Source: Hafnia paralvei ATCC 29927 (GTDB taxonomy: Bacteria > Pseudomonadota > Gammaproteobacteria > Enterobacterales > Enterobacteriaceae). Taken from it: a DNA stretch of 64,000 nucleotides. This document shows, piece by piece, positions 44,247-53,504 of the stretch. A model generated the notes under the pieces. That model saw only the letters and a list, made by a program, of their open reading frames with translations. It was not told where the DNA came from and did not search any database. The first letter of the stretch is position 1. Each line of letters opens with the position of its first letter. Location of the stretch: NCBI RefSeq assembly GCF_001655005.1, contig NZ_LXET01000038.1, positions 66,253 through 130,252 on the forward strand. Direction: 5' to 3'. The position numbers were made by a program, and so were the translations under genes.

Positions 44247-46376
44247 TTAATCCTCATTAACCGCAGCGGATGCTTGCGCGGCCTGTTTCGCTTTTACACG
44301 GGCAATAGCTGCTGCAACAGCGGCCTTGCGCGGATCTTGTTCGGTGGCAGCATCTTCTGTTGATGGCTCCACGGTGTTTGTGTCTGCTTCCTGAGCCGCT
44401 TTCTTGGCTTTCGCGCGCGCAATGGCGGCGGCAACCGCGGCTTTGCGAGGATCGACTTCGGTGGGAGCATCGGCCTTCTCTTCAGGCTGATTTCCCCCAT
44501 CCTGCAAGCCCGCCTTTTTCGCCTTGGCTCGAGCAATCGCAGCGGCCACGGCAGCCTTTCTCGGATCAGATGATGCTTCAACCGGAACCACGATATTTTT
44601 AGCCTCGTCATTTACTGCTGCGATGTTGGATGACTGGCTGTCCTGCGCGGCTTTTTTGGCTTTGACGCGGGCGAGCGCGGCGGCAACGGCCGCTTTGCGC
44701 GGATCGACATCGGTGTTAACCGTAACGGCTGTCGTATCCGACGCGATTTCCTGTTTACGCTCGCGGGCCAAGGCCTTGCGAGCCTCACGAGCGGCGCGGA
44801 TACTGTTATCTTCTTGTTCGTTATTGAACGGATGAATTGAGCTAATGCCGCTCGCCTGTTCTTGACGCTGTTTCACACGAGCTACGGCAGCTTGTACAGC
44901 GCTTTGATCGCTTTCGCTCACGTTGACCGCAGACTGTTTATGACGCAGTTCTCTCGCCGCTTTTTCACGCGCCAAGCGAGCTTGACGAGCTTCGAAGCGT
45001 TCTTTGGCCTGAGCCGCACGTGCGGCCTCTTGATCGGCGGCCTTAATTTCGGCTTTCTCTTGGCGGTAGTATTGCACCAATGGAATGCTGCTCGGGCAGA
45101 CATAGGCACAGGCCCCGCATTCGATACAGTCGAACAGATGATGCTGACGCGCCTTTTCATGCTCTTTGCCGCGGCTAAACCAATAGAGCTGCTGTGGCAG
45201 AAGACCCGCAGGGCAGGCATCTGCGCACTGGCTACAGCGAATGCAGGCTTGTTCCTCTTCGGCTTCATCAAATTCATTCTTTGACGGCGCCAAAATACAG
45301 TTACTAATTTTTACGATGGGTACGCTGAGATGGGCGAGGGTAAAGCCCATTAGTGGGCCGCCCATAATCACCATTGGGGTTCGATTCTGTGCTTCAAACT
45401 CACCGGCTTGCAGCAGATGCTTAACTGGCGTACCTAACCGAGCCCATACGTTGCCCGGTTTCTTCATCAATTCACCGGTCAACGTAACAACACGTTCAAT
45501 CAACGGTTCACCGTTAATGATGGCGCGTTTAATGGCGTACACGGTTCCTACGTTTTGCATCAAGACGCCGATAGATGCCGAGTGTTTACCGAATGGAACT
45601 TCCATACCCGTCAGGATCTTAGTCAGCTGTTTTGCACCGCCGGAAGGGTATTTGGTTGGGATGACGCGCAGCTTGATATCGTCATGCCCTTTAAGGGCTT
45701 TCTTAAGTGCCGCTATTGCTTCTGGCTTATTGTCTTCGATGCCAATTAACGTGCGTTTGGGCGTCAAAATGTGGCCCAGAATTTCACAGCCGAGAATGAT
45801 TTCATCGGCGTGCTCACGCATCAGACGATCGTCGGCGGTGATATAGGGTTCGCATTCGGCGGCATTGATGATGAGCGTTTCAACTTTGCCGTAACCTCCC
45901 TCGAGCTTATTTCCGGTTGGGAAGCCTGCGCCGCCCAAGCCAGCGATACCGGCTTGGTGGATCAGGTGCGTTAACGTCAGCGGGGATTCAGCCTGAAAAT
46001 TCGCGACGGGATGCAGCTCTCCCCAGCGATCTTGATTGTCTGGGATCAGGGTCACGCAAGGTTCGCTCAGTCCTGACGGATGCGCGGTTACCTGAGGTGA
46101 GATCGCGCTGATAACACCGGACGTTGAGGCGTGCACCGGCAAATTCCGCCCAGCTCCGCGGGTTAATGGTTGGCCCTTCATCACGTGTTGGCCGACTTTC
46201 ACCAGCAGCTCACCTTCCTGCCCAATATGCTGTTGAAGAGGAATAATCAACATCGGAGGAAGCGAAACATGGCGCAGCGGAACATGGCTAGACGGATGCT
46301 TCATTTCAGGTGGATGAATTCCCCCTTTGAAGTCCCACAACTTGTCTTTTTTCAACGCTGCAAACAGATTAAACAT
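44247..46376 (-). CDS. rsxC: Rsx complex NADH-side subunit C with C-terminal repeats
   Basis: 709 residues. The N-terminal Rnf-C domain (about 1-440) has the Gly-rich nucleotide/FMN motif GLGGAGFPTGNK and two [4Fe-4S] motifs (CIRCSQCADACP and CIECGACAYVCP). From about residue 560 there are four near-identical repeats of the form DPRKAAVAAAIARAKAKKA (and one decayed copy near 505), separated by variable acidic spacers. E. coli RsxC (740) has a similar Ala/Lys-rich repeat tail; copy number varies among species. Overlaps rsxB by 8 bases. Confidence 0.95.
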   Translation of the reverse strand: MFNLFAALKKDKLWDFKGGIHPPEMKHPSSHVPLRHVSLPPMLIIPLQQHIGQEGELLVKVGQHVMKGQPLTRGAGRNLPVHASTSGVISAISPQVTAHPSGLSEPCVTLIPDNQDRWGELHPVANFQAESPLTLTHLIHQAGIAGLGGAGFPTGNKLEGGYGKVETLIINAAECEPYITADDRLMREHADEIILGCEILGHILTPKRTLIGIEDNKPEAIAALKKALKGHDDIKLRVIPTKYPSGGAKQLTKILTGMEVPFGKHSASIGVLMQNVGTVYAIKRAIINGEPLIERVVTLTGELMKKPGNVWARLGTPVKHLLQAGEFEAQNRTPMVIMGGPLMGFTLAHLSVPIVKISNCILAPSKNEFDEAEEEQACIRCSQCADACPAGLLPQQLYWFSRGKEHEKARQHHLFDCIECGACAYVCPSSIPLVQYYRQEKAEIKAADQEAARAAQAKERFEARQARLAREKAARELRHKQSAVNVSESDQSAVQAAVARVKQRQEQASGISSIHPFNNEQEDNSIRAAREARKALARERKQEIASDTTAVTVNTDVDPRKAAVAAALARVKAKKAAQDSQSSNIAAVNDEAKNIVVPVEASSDPRKAAVAAAIARAKAKKAGLQDGGNQPEEKADAPTEVDPRKAAVAAAIARAKAKKAAQEADTNTVEPSTEDAATEQDPRKAAVAAAIARVKAKQAAQASAAVNED

Positions 46377-46977
46377 GGTGTTCTACTTCACATTCATGGG
46401 AAGAAATTGCATTGACAGTAATGGTTCTCACCGGAATGGTGTTCAGATCCCACTTCCAGTTTGCGGTGGTTGTCGGCACGGGCACGAGCGTGATGCAGTC
46501 GGTCGGACAAGGAGCAACACATAAATTACAGCCAGTGCAAAGATCGCTAACCACGGTATGCATTGCGCGCGTCGCGCCGACGATAGCGTCAACGGGACAA
46601 GCCTGAATGCATTTGGTACAACCGATACAGTTTTCTTCGTCGATTAAAGCCACTTGACGTACTGGCTCAGACTGCGCGGCATCACCTTCTAACGGCTGAG
46701 GATCAACCGCCAACAGCTCAGCGATTTTTAACATCACCTGTTCGCCACCCGGCGCACATTTATTGATGTTTTCGCCGCTGCCGGAAATGGCTTCTGCATA
46801 AGGACGGCAGCCAGGATACCCGCATTGACCACACTGGCTTTGCGGTAAAATAGCGTCGATTTGCTCAACAACAGGGTCAGCATCGACTTTAAAACGGCGC
46901 GCGGCAAAGCCGAGCACGATGCCGGAAACCAGCGCAATAGCACCGACGGCAGCAATAGCAATCCACAACGACGACAT
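46369..46977 (-). CDS. rsxB: Rsx complex ferredoxin subunit B
   Basis: 202 residues: an N-terminal membrane helix, a CGQCGYPGCRPYAEA cluster motif, and two ferredoxin motifs (CIGCTKCIQACP and CTGCNLCVAPCP). The C-terminus is about ten residues longer than in E. coli and ends SHECEVEHHV, due to overlap with rsxC. Its start overlaps the rsxA stop (TAATG). Confidence 0.95.
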   Translation of the reverse strand: MSSLWIAIAAVGAIALVSGIVLGFAARRFKVDADPVVEQIDAILPQSQCGQCGYPGCRPYAEAISGSGENINKCAPGGEQVMLKIAELLAVDPQPLEGDAAQSEPVRQVALIDEENCIGCTKCIQACPVDAIVGATRAMHTVVSDLCTGCNLCVAPCPTDCITLVPVPTTTANWKWDLNTIPVRTITVNAISSHECEVEHHV

Positions 46978-47558
46978 TAGAATTTCACCAACCCGGTAAA
47001 GCCCATAAACGCAAGCGACATCAATCCGGCGGTAATCAGTGCAATGGAGGAACCACGGAACGGCGCAGGAACGTCGGCCACGGCAAGACGTTCACGAATA
47101 GCGGCAAACAGTACCATCACCAACGAGAAACCCGCCGCAGCGCTAAAACCGTAAACGGCCGACTGCATAAAGTTATGCGACTGGTTTACGTTGAGCAGCG
47201 CAACGCCAAGCACCGCGCAGTTGGTGGTGATAAGTGGAAGAAAAATGCCCAGCAGACGATATAGCGCAGGGCTAGTTTTTCGTACGACCAATTCGGTGAA
47301 TTGCACCACAACGGCAATCACCAGAATAAATGTTAGGGTACGCAAATACTCCAGCGCCAACGGCACCAGAATGAATTCATTAACGGCCCATGCACAGACA
47401 GAAGCAAGGGTCAGTACAAACGTGGTTGCCAGCCCCATACCTATGGCCGTCTCCAGCTTTTTAGACACACCCATAAATGGGCATAGGCCGAGAAACTTAA
47501 CTAACACAAAGTTATTGACCAGAACGGTACCGACCAGTAACAGCAAATAATCGGTCAT
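46977..47558 (-). CDS. rsxA: Rsx complex subunit A
   Basis: 193 residues, six membrane helices, first gene of rsxABCDGE-nth. The FLGLCPFMGVSKK segment includes the conserved intramembrane cysteine paired with RsxE. The Rsx complex reduces the [2Fe-2S] cluster of SoxR and so switches off the soxRS response; it is homologous to ion-pumping Rnf. Confidence 0.96.
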   Translation of the reverse strand: MTDYLLLLVGTVLVNNFVLVKFLGLCPFMGVSKKLETAIGMGLATTFVLTLASVCAWAVNEFILVPLALEYLRTLTFILVIAVVVQFTELVVRKTSPALYRLLGIFLPLITTNCAVLGVALLNVNQSHNFMQSAVYGFSAAAGFSLVMVLFAAIRERLAVADVPAPFRGSSIALITAGLMSLAFMGFTGLVKF

Positions 47559-47768
47559 CAGACTCTACCTAGCATCAAACTTATACCTAATTTCAAACAA
47601 AAACCTAACCACAAAATCATGTGTGCCAAGAAATGCCGTCGTATTATCGGGGCTCAGCCACATGACGACAACAGATCAAGTACAAGGTTATTCGATTTCC
47701 TACGAATTAACTCGAACGAGGGCACTCTCCGTGCTGACTTACCTCTATTTCAGCGGCGATAAAACACG

Positions 47769-48200
47769 CTATTGCTCAATAAACGTGTCCCGTACGCGAC
47801 GAGAACGTTTGATATAAGGAACAAATACCGCCGCCGCCAGTAGAGGGATCACCATATTACGAACCGCCGCAGCGTCGGTTACCGGCGAGAATGCAAAGGT
47901 TCTGATCGCAAGCAGCACCATGACTAAAAGCCATAACACGAAAAACTTAGGGAAACGGCGCGAGCGCTTACCAAATAGATACAGGTTAAACAGCGTAAAT
48001 GCCCAGATCGCAATGGTGATCACAAATGATAGTGTCCACTGTGAGGAAAACACTGGGCTATGCGAGAACAGTTGGCTGCGGCTTGTTGGTTGCAATACCA
48101 TCATCACAAAGATGATCATCATTAAACTGGATGATAGTAAGGAGACAATCATATAAGCCAGTGGAGCAACCAGCCAACCACCGATGCGTTTAGTATTCAT
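47769..48200 (-). CDS. ydgK: YdgK, inner-membrane protein of DUF2569 type
   Basis: 143 residues from the ATG at 48200, which has AAGGGGA six bases upstream; two earlier in-frame starts are less well supported. Four membrane helices; the N-terminal IGGWLVAPL and later arginine-rich loops fit DUF2569. It sits upstream of rsxA as in E. coli. Function unknown. Confidence 0.88.
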   Translation of the reverse strand: MNTKRIGGWLVAPLAYMIVSLLSSSLMMIIFVMMVLQPTSRSQLFSHSPVFSSQWTLSFVITIAIWAFTLFNLYLFGKRSRRFPKFFVLWLLVMVLLAIRTFAFSPVTDAAAVRNMVIPLLAAAVFVPYIKRSRRVRDTFIEQ

Positions 48201-48386
48201 AACGATCCCCTTCATGTTTAGCCTTTTTAACCGTGCTATTAACGTCAAATATGACGGGTATGCACTATTTTAGCGTTACGCATCATACAGGCTAATAACA
48301 AAACCATCATCGATATCGTGCTGCCGTGGCGTTATTTGGCTACGACATGCACGAAATGATAATATTTCATCCGTTTAGCAATGAAA

Positions 48387-50123
48387 TTAATTCAATCCAG
48401 TAATGTTTCCGCTTTCGTCTATATCAATATGACGGTAGGCCGGAAGGGTGCTTAGCCCCGGCATCGTCATAATGTTACCAGCATAAACACGAATGAAACC
48501 GGCTCCAGCCGATACTTTCAAATCGGTTACGGGGACGACGAAATCCTGCGGGACATTTTTTAATGCGGGATCGGCGCTGATCGATAGCGGGGTTTTTGCC
48601 ATACACAGCGGAAGGTGGCCAAATCCAGCCAATTGAAGCTGTTGTAGCTGTGCTTCAGCTTCTGGCGTTAGCTCCGCACGTAGCGCGCCGTAACCCTTTT
48701 TCACTAAGGTTTGCAGCTTATCGGCCAGCGACATCTCGTTAGGATAGAGTAGGGTTACCTCACCACTAACTCGGCAGGCTGCGGTCACGCATTCTGCCAG
48801 TTGTGCGGTGCCTTTGCCTCCCGCGGAGAATGCGTCACTGATTTCAACGCCGAACGCACCCTGTTCAATGGCAAATTTGCGAATGAAGTCTAGCTCTTCA
48901 GCGCTATCTTCTGGGAAGCGATTAATGGCGACCACAACAGGTAATCCATAGCGTGCAGCGTTGCCGATGTGCCAACCCAAATTGCTGGCGCCTTCTGTCA
49001 GCAGCGGTAGATTCGGGTGCTTGACCTCTTCAGGTAACGATTGCCCAGGCTTCATGTTGAACTTACCACTATTGGCTTTCAGACTACGCAGTGTCGCCAC
49101 CAGCACTACGCAGGATGGCTTAATGCCAGACTGGCGACACTTAATATTAAAGAATTTTTCCATTCCCATATCAGAGCCAAATCCGGCCTCGGTAACAACA
49201 TAATCAGCGAGCTGTAACGCTAAGCGATCGGCAAGCACCGACGAGTTGCCGTGCGCAATATTGGCAAATGGGCCTGCATGGATCAGAACGGGCGTATTTT
49301 CGCTGGTTTGCATCAGCGTGGGATGAATCGCCTCTTTCATCAACACCGCCATGGCGCCTGCAACCTCTAAATCTTCAGTGGTAATAGCGTGACCCTGTAA
49401 CGTATAGCCCAAAATAATCTGCCCGATGCGTTGACGCATATCAGCCAAACTCTCAGACAAAGCCAAGATCGCCATGAGCTCGGACGCGGCGGTAATATCG
49501 AATCCATCATGACGAGGAACGCCGTTGTTGCCACCACCGACACCGATATCAATACTACGCAGGGCGCGGTCATTATGATCGATAACGCGTTTCCACAGGA
49601 TTCGCTCTGGATCAATATCTAAGCGCTGTAGGCCGGTATGCTCGGTGAATTTCTCACCCAGACGCTGTTCGTGAAACAGACGTGCATCCAACGCCGCCGA
49701 AGCCAGATTGTGCGCCGCGGTAATGGCGTGGATGTCACCGGTGAGGTGGAGATTGAGCTGCTCCATAGGCAACACCTGAGCCACGCCGCCACCGGCTGCG
49801 CCGCCTTTAACGCCAAAAACGGGACCTAAGCTAGGCTGACGGATACATGCGACCGCTTTTTGACCAATATAGTTGAGCCCCTGACTCAAGCCTATAGTGG
49901 TGACCGTTTTCCCTTCTCCTAACGGGGTGGGGGTGATACTGGAGACCAACACCAACTTGCCGGTTTCGGCCTCTGGTTTGATGGCTTTGATATCGATTTT
50001 TGCCGCATAGTGGCCATAAGGGATCAGCCATGCCGATGCTATTCCCAACTGTTGTGCGATTTGGGCAATAGGTTTTAATTGCGGAACGGAAGAAGCGTGT
50101 ATCTGTTCGGAGAGGGACGTCAT
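48387..50123 (-). CDS. fhs: Formate-tetrahydrofolate ligase
   Basis: 578 residues from MTSLSEQIHAS (50123, AAGGATC before it). It makes 10-formyl-THF from formate, THF and ATP. The P-loop is TPTPLGEGKT (64-73); also seen are GGAAGGG, HLTGDIHAITAAHNL and EAGFGSDMGMEKFFNIKCR. E. coli K-12 has no such gene, relying on FolD and PurU. It sits with a YedA-type gene between ydgK and cnu, which are neighbours in E. coli, so this is an insertion or an ancestral gene lost in Escherichia. A pur-box-like site lies upstream. Confidence 0.95.
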   Translation of the reverse strand: MTSLSEQIHASSVPQLKPIAQIAQQLGIASAWLIPYGHYAAKIDIKAIKPEAETGKLVLVSSITPTPLGEGKTVTTIGLSQGLNYIGQKAVACIRQPSLGPVFGVKGGAAGGGVAQVLPMEQLNLHLTGDIHAITAAHNLASAALDARLFHEQRLGEKFTEHTGLQRLDIDPERILWKRVIDHNDRALRSIDIGVGGGNNGVPRHDGFDITAASELMAILALSESLADMRQRIGQIILGYTLQGHAITTEDLEVAGAMAVLMKEAIHPTLMQTSENTPVLIHAGPFANIAHGNSSVLADRLALQLADYVVTEAGFGSDMGMEKFFNIKCRQSGIKPSCVVLVATLRSLKANSGKFNMKPGQSLPEEVKHPNLPLLTEGASNLGWHIGNAARYGLPVVVAINRFPEDSAEELDFIRKFAIEQGAFGVEISDAFSAGGKGTAQLAECVTAACRVSGEVTLLYPNEMSLADKLQTLVKKGYGALRAELTPEAEAQLQQLQLAGFGHLPLCMAKTPLSISADPALKNVPQDFVVPVTDLKVSAGAGFIRVYAGNIMTMPGLSTLPAYRHIDIDESGNITGLN

Positions 50124-50251
50124 GGGGTCGTGATCCTTGCAAAAACAGGTAAAGGCAAACAAGTTGATGGCGGTGATTATAGGCTATCGGACAGCACACT
50201 CAATGGAGAATACCGCCCGAACCCATGTTTAAACGTAGATTGTCTCATGCC

Positions 50252-50267
50252 ACGCAAACGATGACTC
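50252..50267. promoter_or_regulatory. Candidate PurR box upstream of fhs
   Basis: ACGCAAACGATGACTC: the left half matches the pur-box half-site ACGCAAACG exactly; the right half is poor. It is about 130 bases before fhs, whose product supplies 10-formyl-THF for purine synthesis, so PurR control is plausible. Confidence 0.4.
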
Positions 50268-50276
50268 TGCGAGAAA

Positions 50277-51164
50277 TCAATTTTGTGGCAGCAGGTATTT
50301 GCCCAAGGTAACCAACAGCACGGCAACGATGATCACACACAGCGCCAGCCATTCTGTCGATGACAGCATTTCACCGCCTAACCCCGTACCGAGCAACACG
50401 GCCACCACGGGGTTGACATACGCATAGCTGGTGGCAACAGCGGGGCGGACATTGCGAATCAAGTACATATAGGCGCTGATGGCAATCAGGGAACCGAAAA
50501 TCGCCAGATAGCTTACCGCAAGGATCCCTTGCAGGCTGGGCATTTGAGTCATTCGTTCACCGGCGATCGCGCTGGCAATGAGTAATACAATACCCGCCGT
50601 CAGCATTTCGACTGCACCCGCCATGAGTCCAGCAGGGAGTTCAACGCGAGAACCCCATACGGAGCCAAAGGCCCACGTCATGGAACCCGCAAGGATTAGC
50701 AATGCCATCCAAGGGTTTCCGCTTAGATGCCCGCCGCTGTTAAGTAAGATGATGCCGCAGAGGCCAATGGCAATACCTAACCACTCAAGCCAGCGCGTAG
50801 GCATTCCGTACATGCGGCTAAAGCACAGGGTGAAAAGGGGAACGGTGGCGACCATCACCGCGGCGATGCCGGATGGAACATCCTGATGTTCGGCGACGGT
50901 AACAGCACCATTGCCCGCCGCTAACAGCAAAATGCCAATAACAGCGGCGTTAAGCAACGGGCGTCCGCTGGGCATTTTATGCCCGCGCAAACGCAGGAAC
51001 GTCAGCATCACTAGGCCTGCACAGAGGAAACGAACGCCTGCCATCATGAGGGGCGGCCAGCTTTCAACGCCAAGGCGAATCACAAAATAGGTTGATCCCC
51101 AAATAATATATAAAGCAAATAATGAACCGATCAGGGGAAGAAAAGTGGCAGCACGAGAGCGCAT
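50277..51164 (-). CDS. EamA-family exporter, YedA-like
   Basis: 295 residues from MRSRAATFLPLIG (51164), ten membrane helices in two EamA halves (ALYIIWGSTYFVIRLGVESWPP is the typical first helix). Closest in pattern to E. coli YedA of the drug/metabolite transporter superfamily. The start 18 codons upstream lacks support. Substrate unknown. Confidence 0.85.
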   Translation of the reverse strand: MRSRAATFLPLIGSLFALYIIWGSTYFVIRLGVESWPPLMMAGVRFLCAGLVMLTFLRLRGHKMPSGRPLLNAAVIGILLLAAGNGAVTVAEHQDVPSGIAAVMVATVPLFTLCFSRMYGMPTRWLEWLGIAIGLCGIILLNSGGHLSGNPWMALLILAGSMTWAFGSVWGSRVELPAGLMAGAVEMLTAGIVLLIASAIAGERMTQMPSLQGILAVSYLAIFGSLIAISAYMYLIRNVRPAVATSYAYVNPVVAVLLGTGLGGEMLSSTEWLALCVIIVAVLLVTLGKYLLPQN

Positions 51165-51408
51165 ATTAAGCAGATTCCTTGGCAAAAATAAGCAGCCAGT
51201 AAACGCTAAAATGAGCAACGGAAGAACTCTTTTCTCATGCCGTTTACTTATTAACGAGGTGATTTTAAGTGTATTTGGCTATAAATCAGTAAGGGAGCGG
51301 TTAAGGGACCACAGCGTGAAAATCATAGCGGTAATTCAAATGGTTACTAGGGGTTGAGTCATCAGCCCAACCCTGCTAAATATCAGGTCGTTTGTGACTG
51401 AATAAGGT

Positions 51409-51624
51409 TTATTGCACGTAGTGCCAAATCTCTTTTGGGACGCAGCCAACATCATATAAACGCCCACCGCTGGCTAATTCAGCTCGGCGATGATCGGCGG
51501 CACGGTACATATTAATAATTTCGACATCATCAGTAAGTGAATAATTAAGATGGTCAAAAAGTTTTTCTAAGCTTTCCAGAGTGCTCACCCGGCGAAATTT
51601 TAGCAAATAGTCGGTTACTGTCAT
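51409..51624 (-). CDS. cnu: Cnu (YdgT), Hha-family H-NS partner
   Basis: 71 residues, same length as E. coli Cnu: MTVTDYLLKFRRVSTLESLE, then INMYRAADHRRAEL and KEIWHYVQ. Hha/YmoA-family proteins bind H-NS and StpA and strengthen silencing of acquired DNA; Cnu also binds an oriC site. In E. coli blr and ydgJ follow next; here the ara locus comes between cnu and ydgJ. Confidence 0.95.
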   Translation of the reverse strand: MTVTDYLLKFRRVSTLESLEKLFDHLNYSLTDDVEIINMYRAADHRRAELASGGRLYDVGCVPKEIWHYVQ

Positions 51625-51976
51625 TTTTTATGTTTTCATCAACGAGAGGAATTTCAGAAGAGCAGCCAGTATATGTAGGTAAATCCATCTGTCTAGTACA
51701 ATAATAGTGATATTGGTTACATAAACTAAAAAATGATTATTGCCAATAATAGTCACTCAGCTAATTAATTGTGGCTGTCGTGGTTTAACGTATTGATAAA
51801 ACGATGAAAACTAGGGGCTGTTATGCGGTGTAGGATATTTGAATATCGCTTTTAGCGTCTATTGTTTAAATATTGGATATTTATATCCTAAATAATTTTA
51901 GTGGCATTGAGGCGGCCGTGATTATCATCACTAGACCGCCTTTTGCTACTTGATTTAATTAGTTTGTATGACTCGA
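51625..51976. other. AT-rich gap between cnu and araA
   Basis: 352 bases. It holds the cnu promoter and the araBA 3' hairpin (51910-51941). I looked for the 41-residue Blr protein that lies here in E. coli and did not find it. Confidence 0.5.
51910..51941. terminator. Hairpin behind araBA
   Basis: Compound stem: outer AGGCGG / CCGCCT, inner GTGAT / ATCAC with loop TATC. It follows the araA stop by 35 bases. The T tract (TTTT) is on the forward side, so its use by araBA is inferred. Confidence 0.55.
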
Positions 51977-53479
51977 TTATTTACGATTCAACGTGTAGTA
52001 CATTTCATTCCAACGGATTTCATTTTTAAATGCTGGCAACGTGGTGGCATGATCAATAAGCAGGAATTCGATATTGTGCATCTCGGCATATAACCGCAGA
52101 TATTCCACGTCCAGCGCTTGAGTAAATACGGTGTGATGCGCACCACCGGCCAAGATCCATGCTTCCGCAGCGGTGGCCAACGACGGTTGCGCTTTCCAGA
52201 TCGCCCGAGCAACAGGAAGTTTTGGCAAATCGCGTGGCTGTTCTACGGTATCAACACAGTTCACCAGTAAACGGAATCGATCGCCCATATCTATCAGGCT
52301 AGCATTCAGCGCAGATCCGGCGGGTGTTGCAAACAGCAGTCGAGCCGGATCGGCTTTGCCACCGATGCCCAAATGCTGAACATCAAGCAACGGTTTTTCT
52401 TCTTTGGCAATGGAGGGGCATACTTCCAGCATGTGTGAGCCAACAACCAGATCGTTGCCAGGCTGGAAGTTATAGGTGTAATCCTCCATGAAAGAGGTAC
52501 CGCCTTTCAGACCGCTGGCCATCACTTTCATAATGCGCAGCAGCGCGGCGGTTTTCCAATCGCCTTCGGCACCGAAACCATAACCCTTTTGCATTAGGCG
52601 CTGGCAAGCTAAACCCGGTAATTGCTTCAGACCGTATAAATTTTCAAAGGTCGTAGTAAAGGCATGGAAGCCTCCTTGCTGTAGGAAACGTTCAATCCCT
52701 AATTCTAGGCGTGCGGCATCGAGCAAATTCTCGCGTTTTGCGCCGCCGCTTTTCACCGCATCCGTTAGGATATAGCTCGTTTCATACTCTTCAACCAACG
52801 TATTAATGTCGTTGTGGCTGACTTCATTCACGACCTGTTCGAGATCGCCCAGCGCATAGCCGTTGACGCTATAGCCAAATTGAATTTGAGCGCTAACTTT
52901 ATCACCTTCGGTGACGGCCACTTCGCGCATATTGTCACCGAAGCGGGCGACTTTCAGATGTTGGCTTTCGTGGCGTGCGGCAGAAACACGCATCCAGCGA
53001 GCGATACCTTCTAGCGCCTGAGGGTCTTCCCAATGCCCTGCAACCACGCTGTGCTGTTGCCGCATACGTGCGCCAATAAAACCGAACTCGCGGCCGCCGT
53101 GCGCGGTTTGATTCAGGTTCATAAAGTCCATATCCATGGTGTCCCATGGGATCTGAGCATTGAACTGAGTGTGGAACTGGAGCAGGGGTTTCTCAAGGCG
53201 ACGCAAACCGTTGATCCACATTTTGGCCGGAGAGAACGTGTGTAACCACACTAGCAGGCCAAGACAGCTATCTTGATAGTTAGCATCACGGCAGAGAGAC
53301 GTGATTTCATCCGGCGTAGTTGCCAGCGGTTTTTGCACTAATTTCACCGGCAGACCCGCCTGATTCAAAGAGCTGACGACTTTCTCAGCCTGCTCCTTGA
53401 CTTGTTGCAGCGTCCGCTGACCATAGAGATGCTGACTGCCAATAACAAACCACACTTCGCTTTGTTTGAACTGTTGCAT
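51977..53479 (-). CDS. araA: L-arabinose isomerase
   Basis: 500 residues, as in E. coli, from MQQFKQSEVWFVIGSQHLYG (53479); a 73-codon upstream extension overlaps araB and is not real. It converts L-arabinose to L-ribulose with Mn2+. Metal ligands lie in TFENLYGLKQLPG...AEGDWKTAALLR and in HMLEVCPSIA / GGAHHTVFT. It starts 25 bases after the araB stop. No araD follows. Confidence 0.97.
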   Translation of the reverse strand: MQQFKQSEVWFVIGSQHLYGQRTLQQVKEQAEKVVSSLNQAGLPVKLVQKPLATTPDEITSLCRDANYQDSCLGLLVWLHTFSPAKMWINGLRRLEKPLLQFHTQFNAQIPWDTMDMDFMNLNQTAHGGREFGFIGARMRQQHSVVAGHWEDPQALEGIARWMRVSAARHESQHLKVARFGDNMREVAVTEGDKVSAQIQFGYSVNGYALGDLEQVVNEVSHNDINTLVEEYETSYILTDAVKSGGAKRENLLDAARLELGIERFLQQGGFHAFTTTFENLYGLKQLPGLACQRLMQKGYGFGAEGDWKTAALLRIMKVMASGLKGGTSFMEDYTYNFQPGNDLVVGSHMLEVCPSIAKEEKPLLDVQHLGIGGKADPARLLFATPAGSALNASLIDMGDRFRLLVNCVDTVEQPRDLPKLPVARAIWKAQPSLATAAEAWILAGGAHHTVFTQALDVEYLRLYAEMHNIEFLLIDHATTLPAFKNEIRWNEMYYTLNRK

Positions 53480-53504
53480 GATGACTCCGTGAATGCTGAA
53501 TAAA

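Noticed and set aside
44294..44830. Regular GC-rich repeats that at first look like a CRISPR or other DNA array
   Set aside because: They are codon-phased and encode the Ala/Lys repeats of RsxC.
45241..45846. 201-codon forward open frame
   Set aside because: Antisense to the conserved part of rsxC.
51625..51960. Expected blr small-protein gene next to cnu
   Set aside because: No frame resembling the 41-residue Blr was found here or in front of ydgJ.
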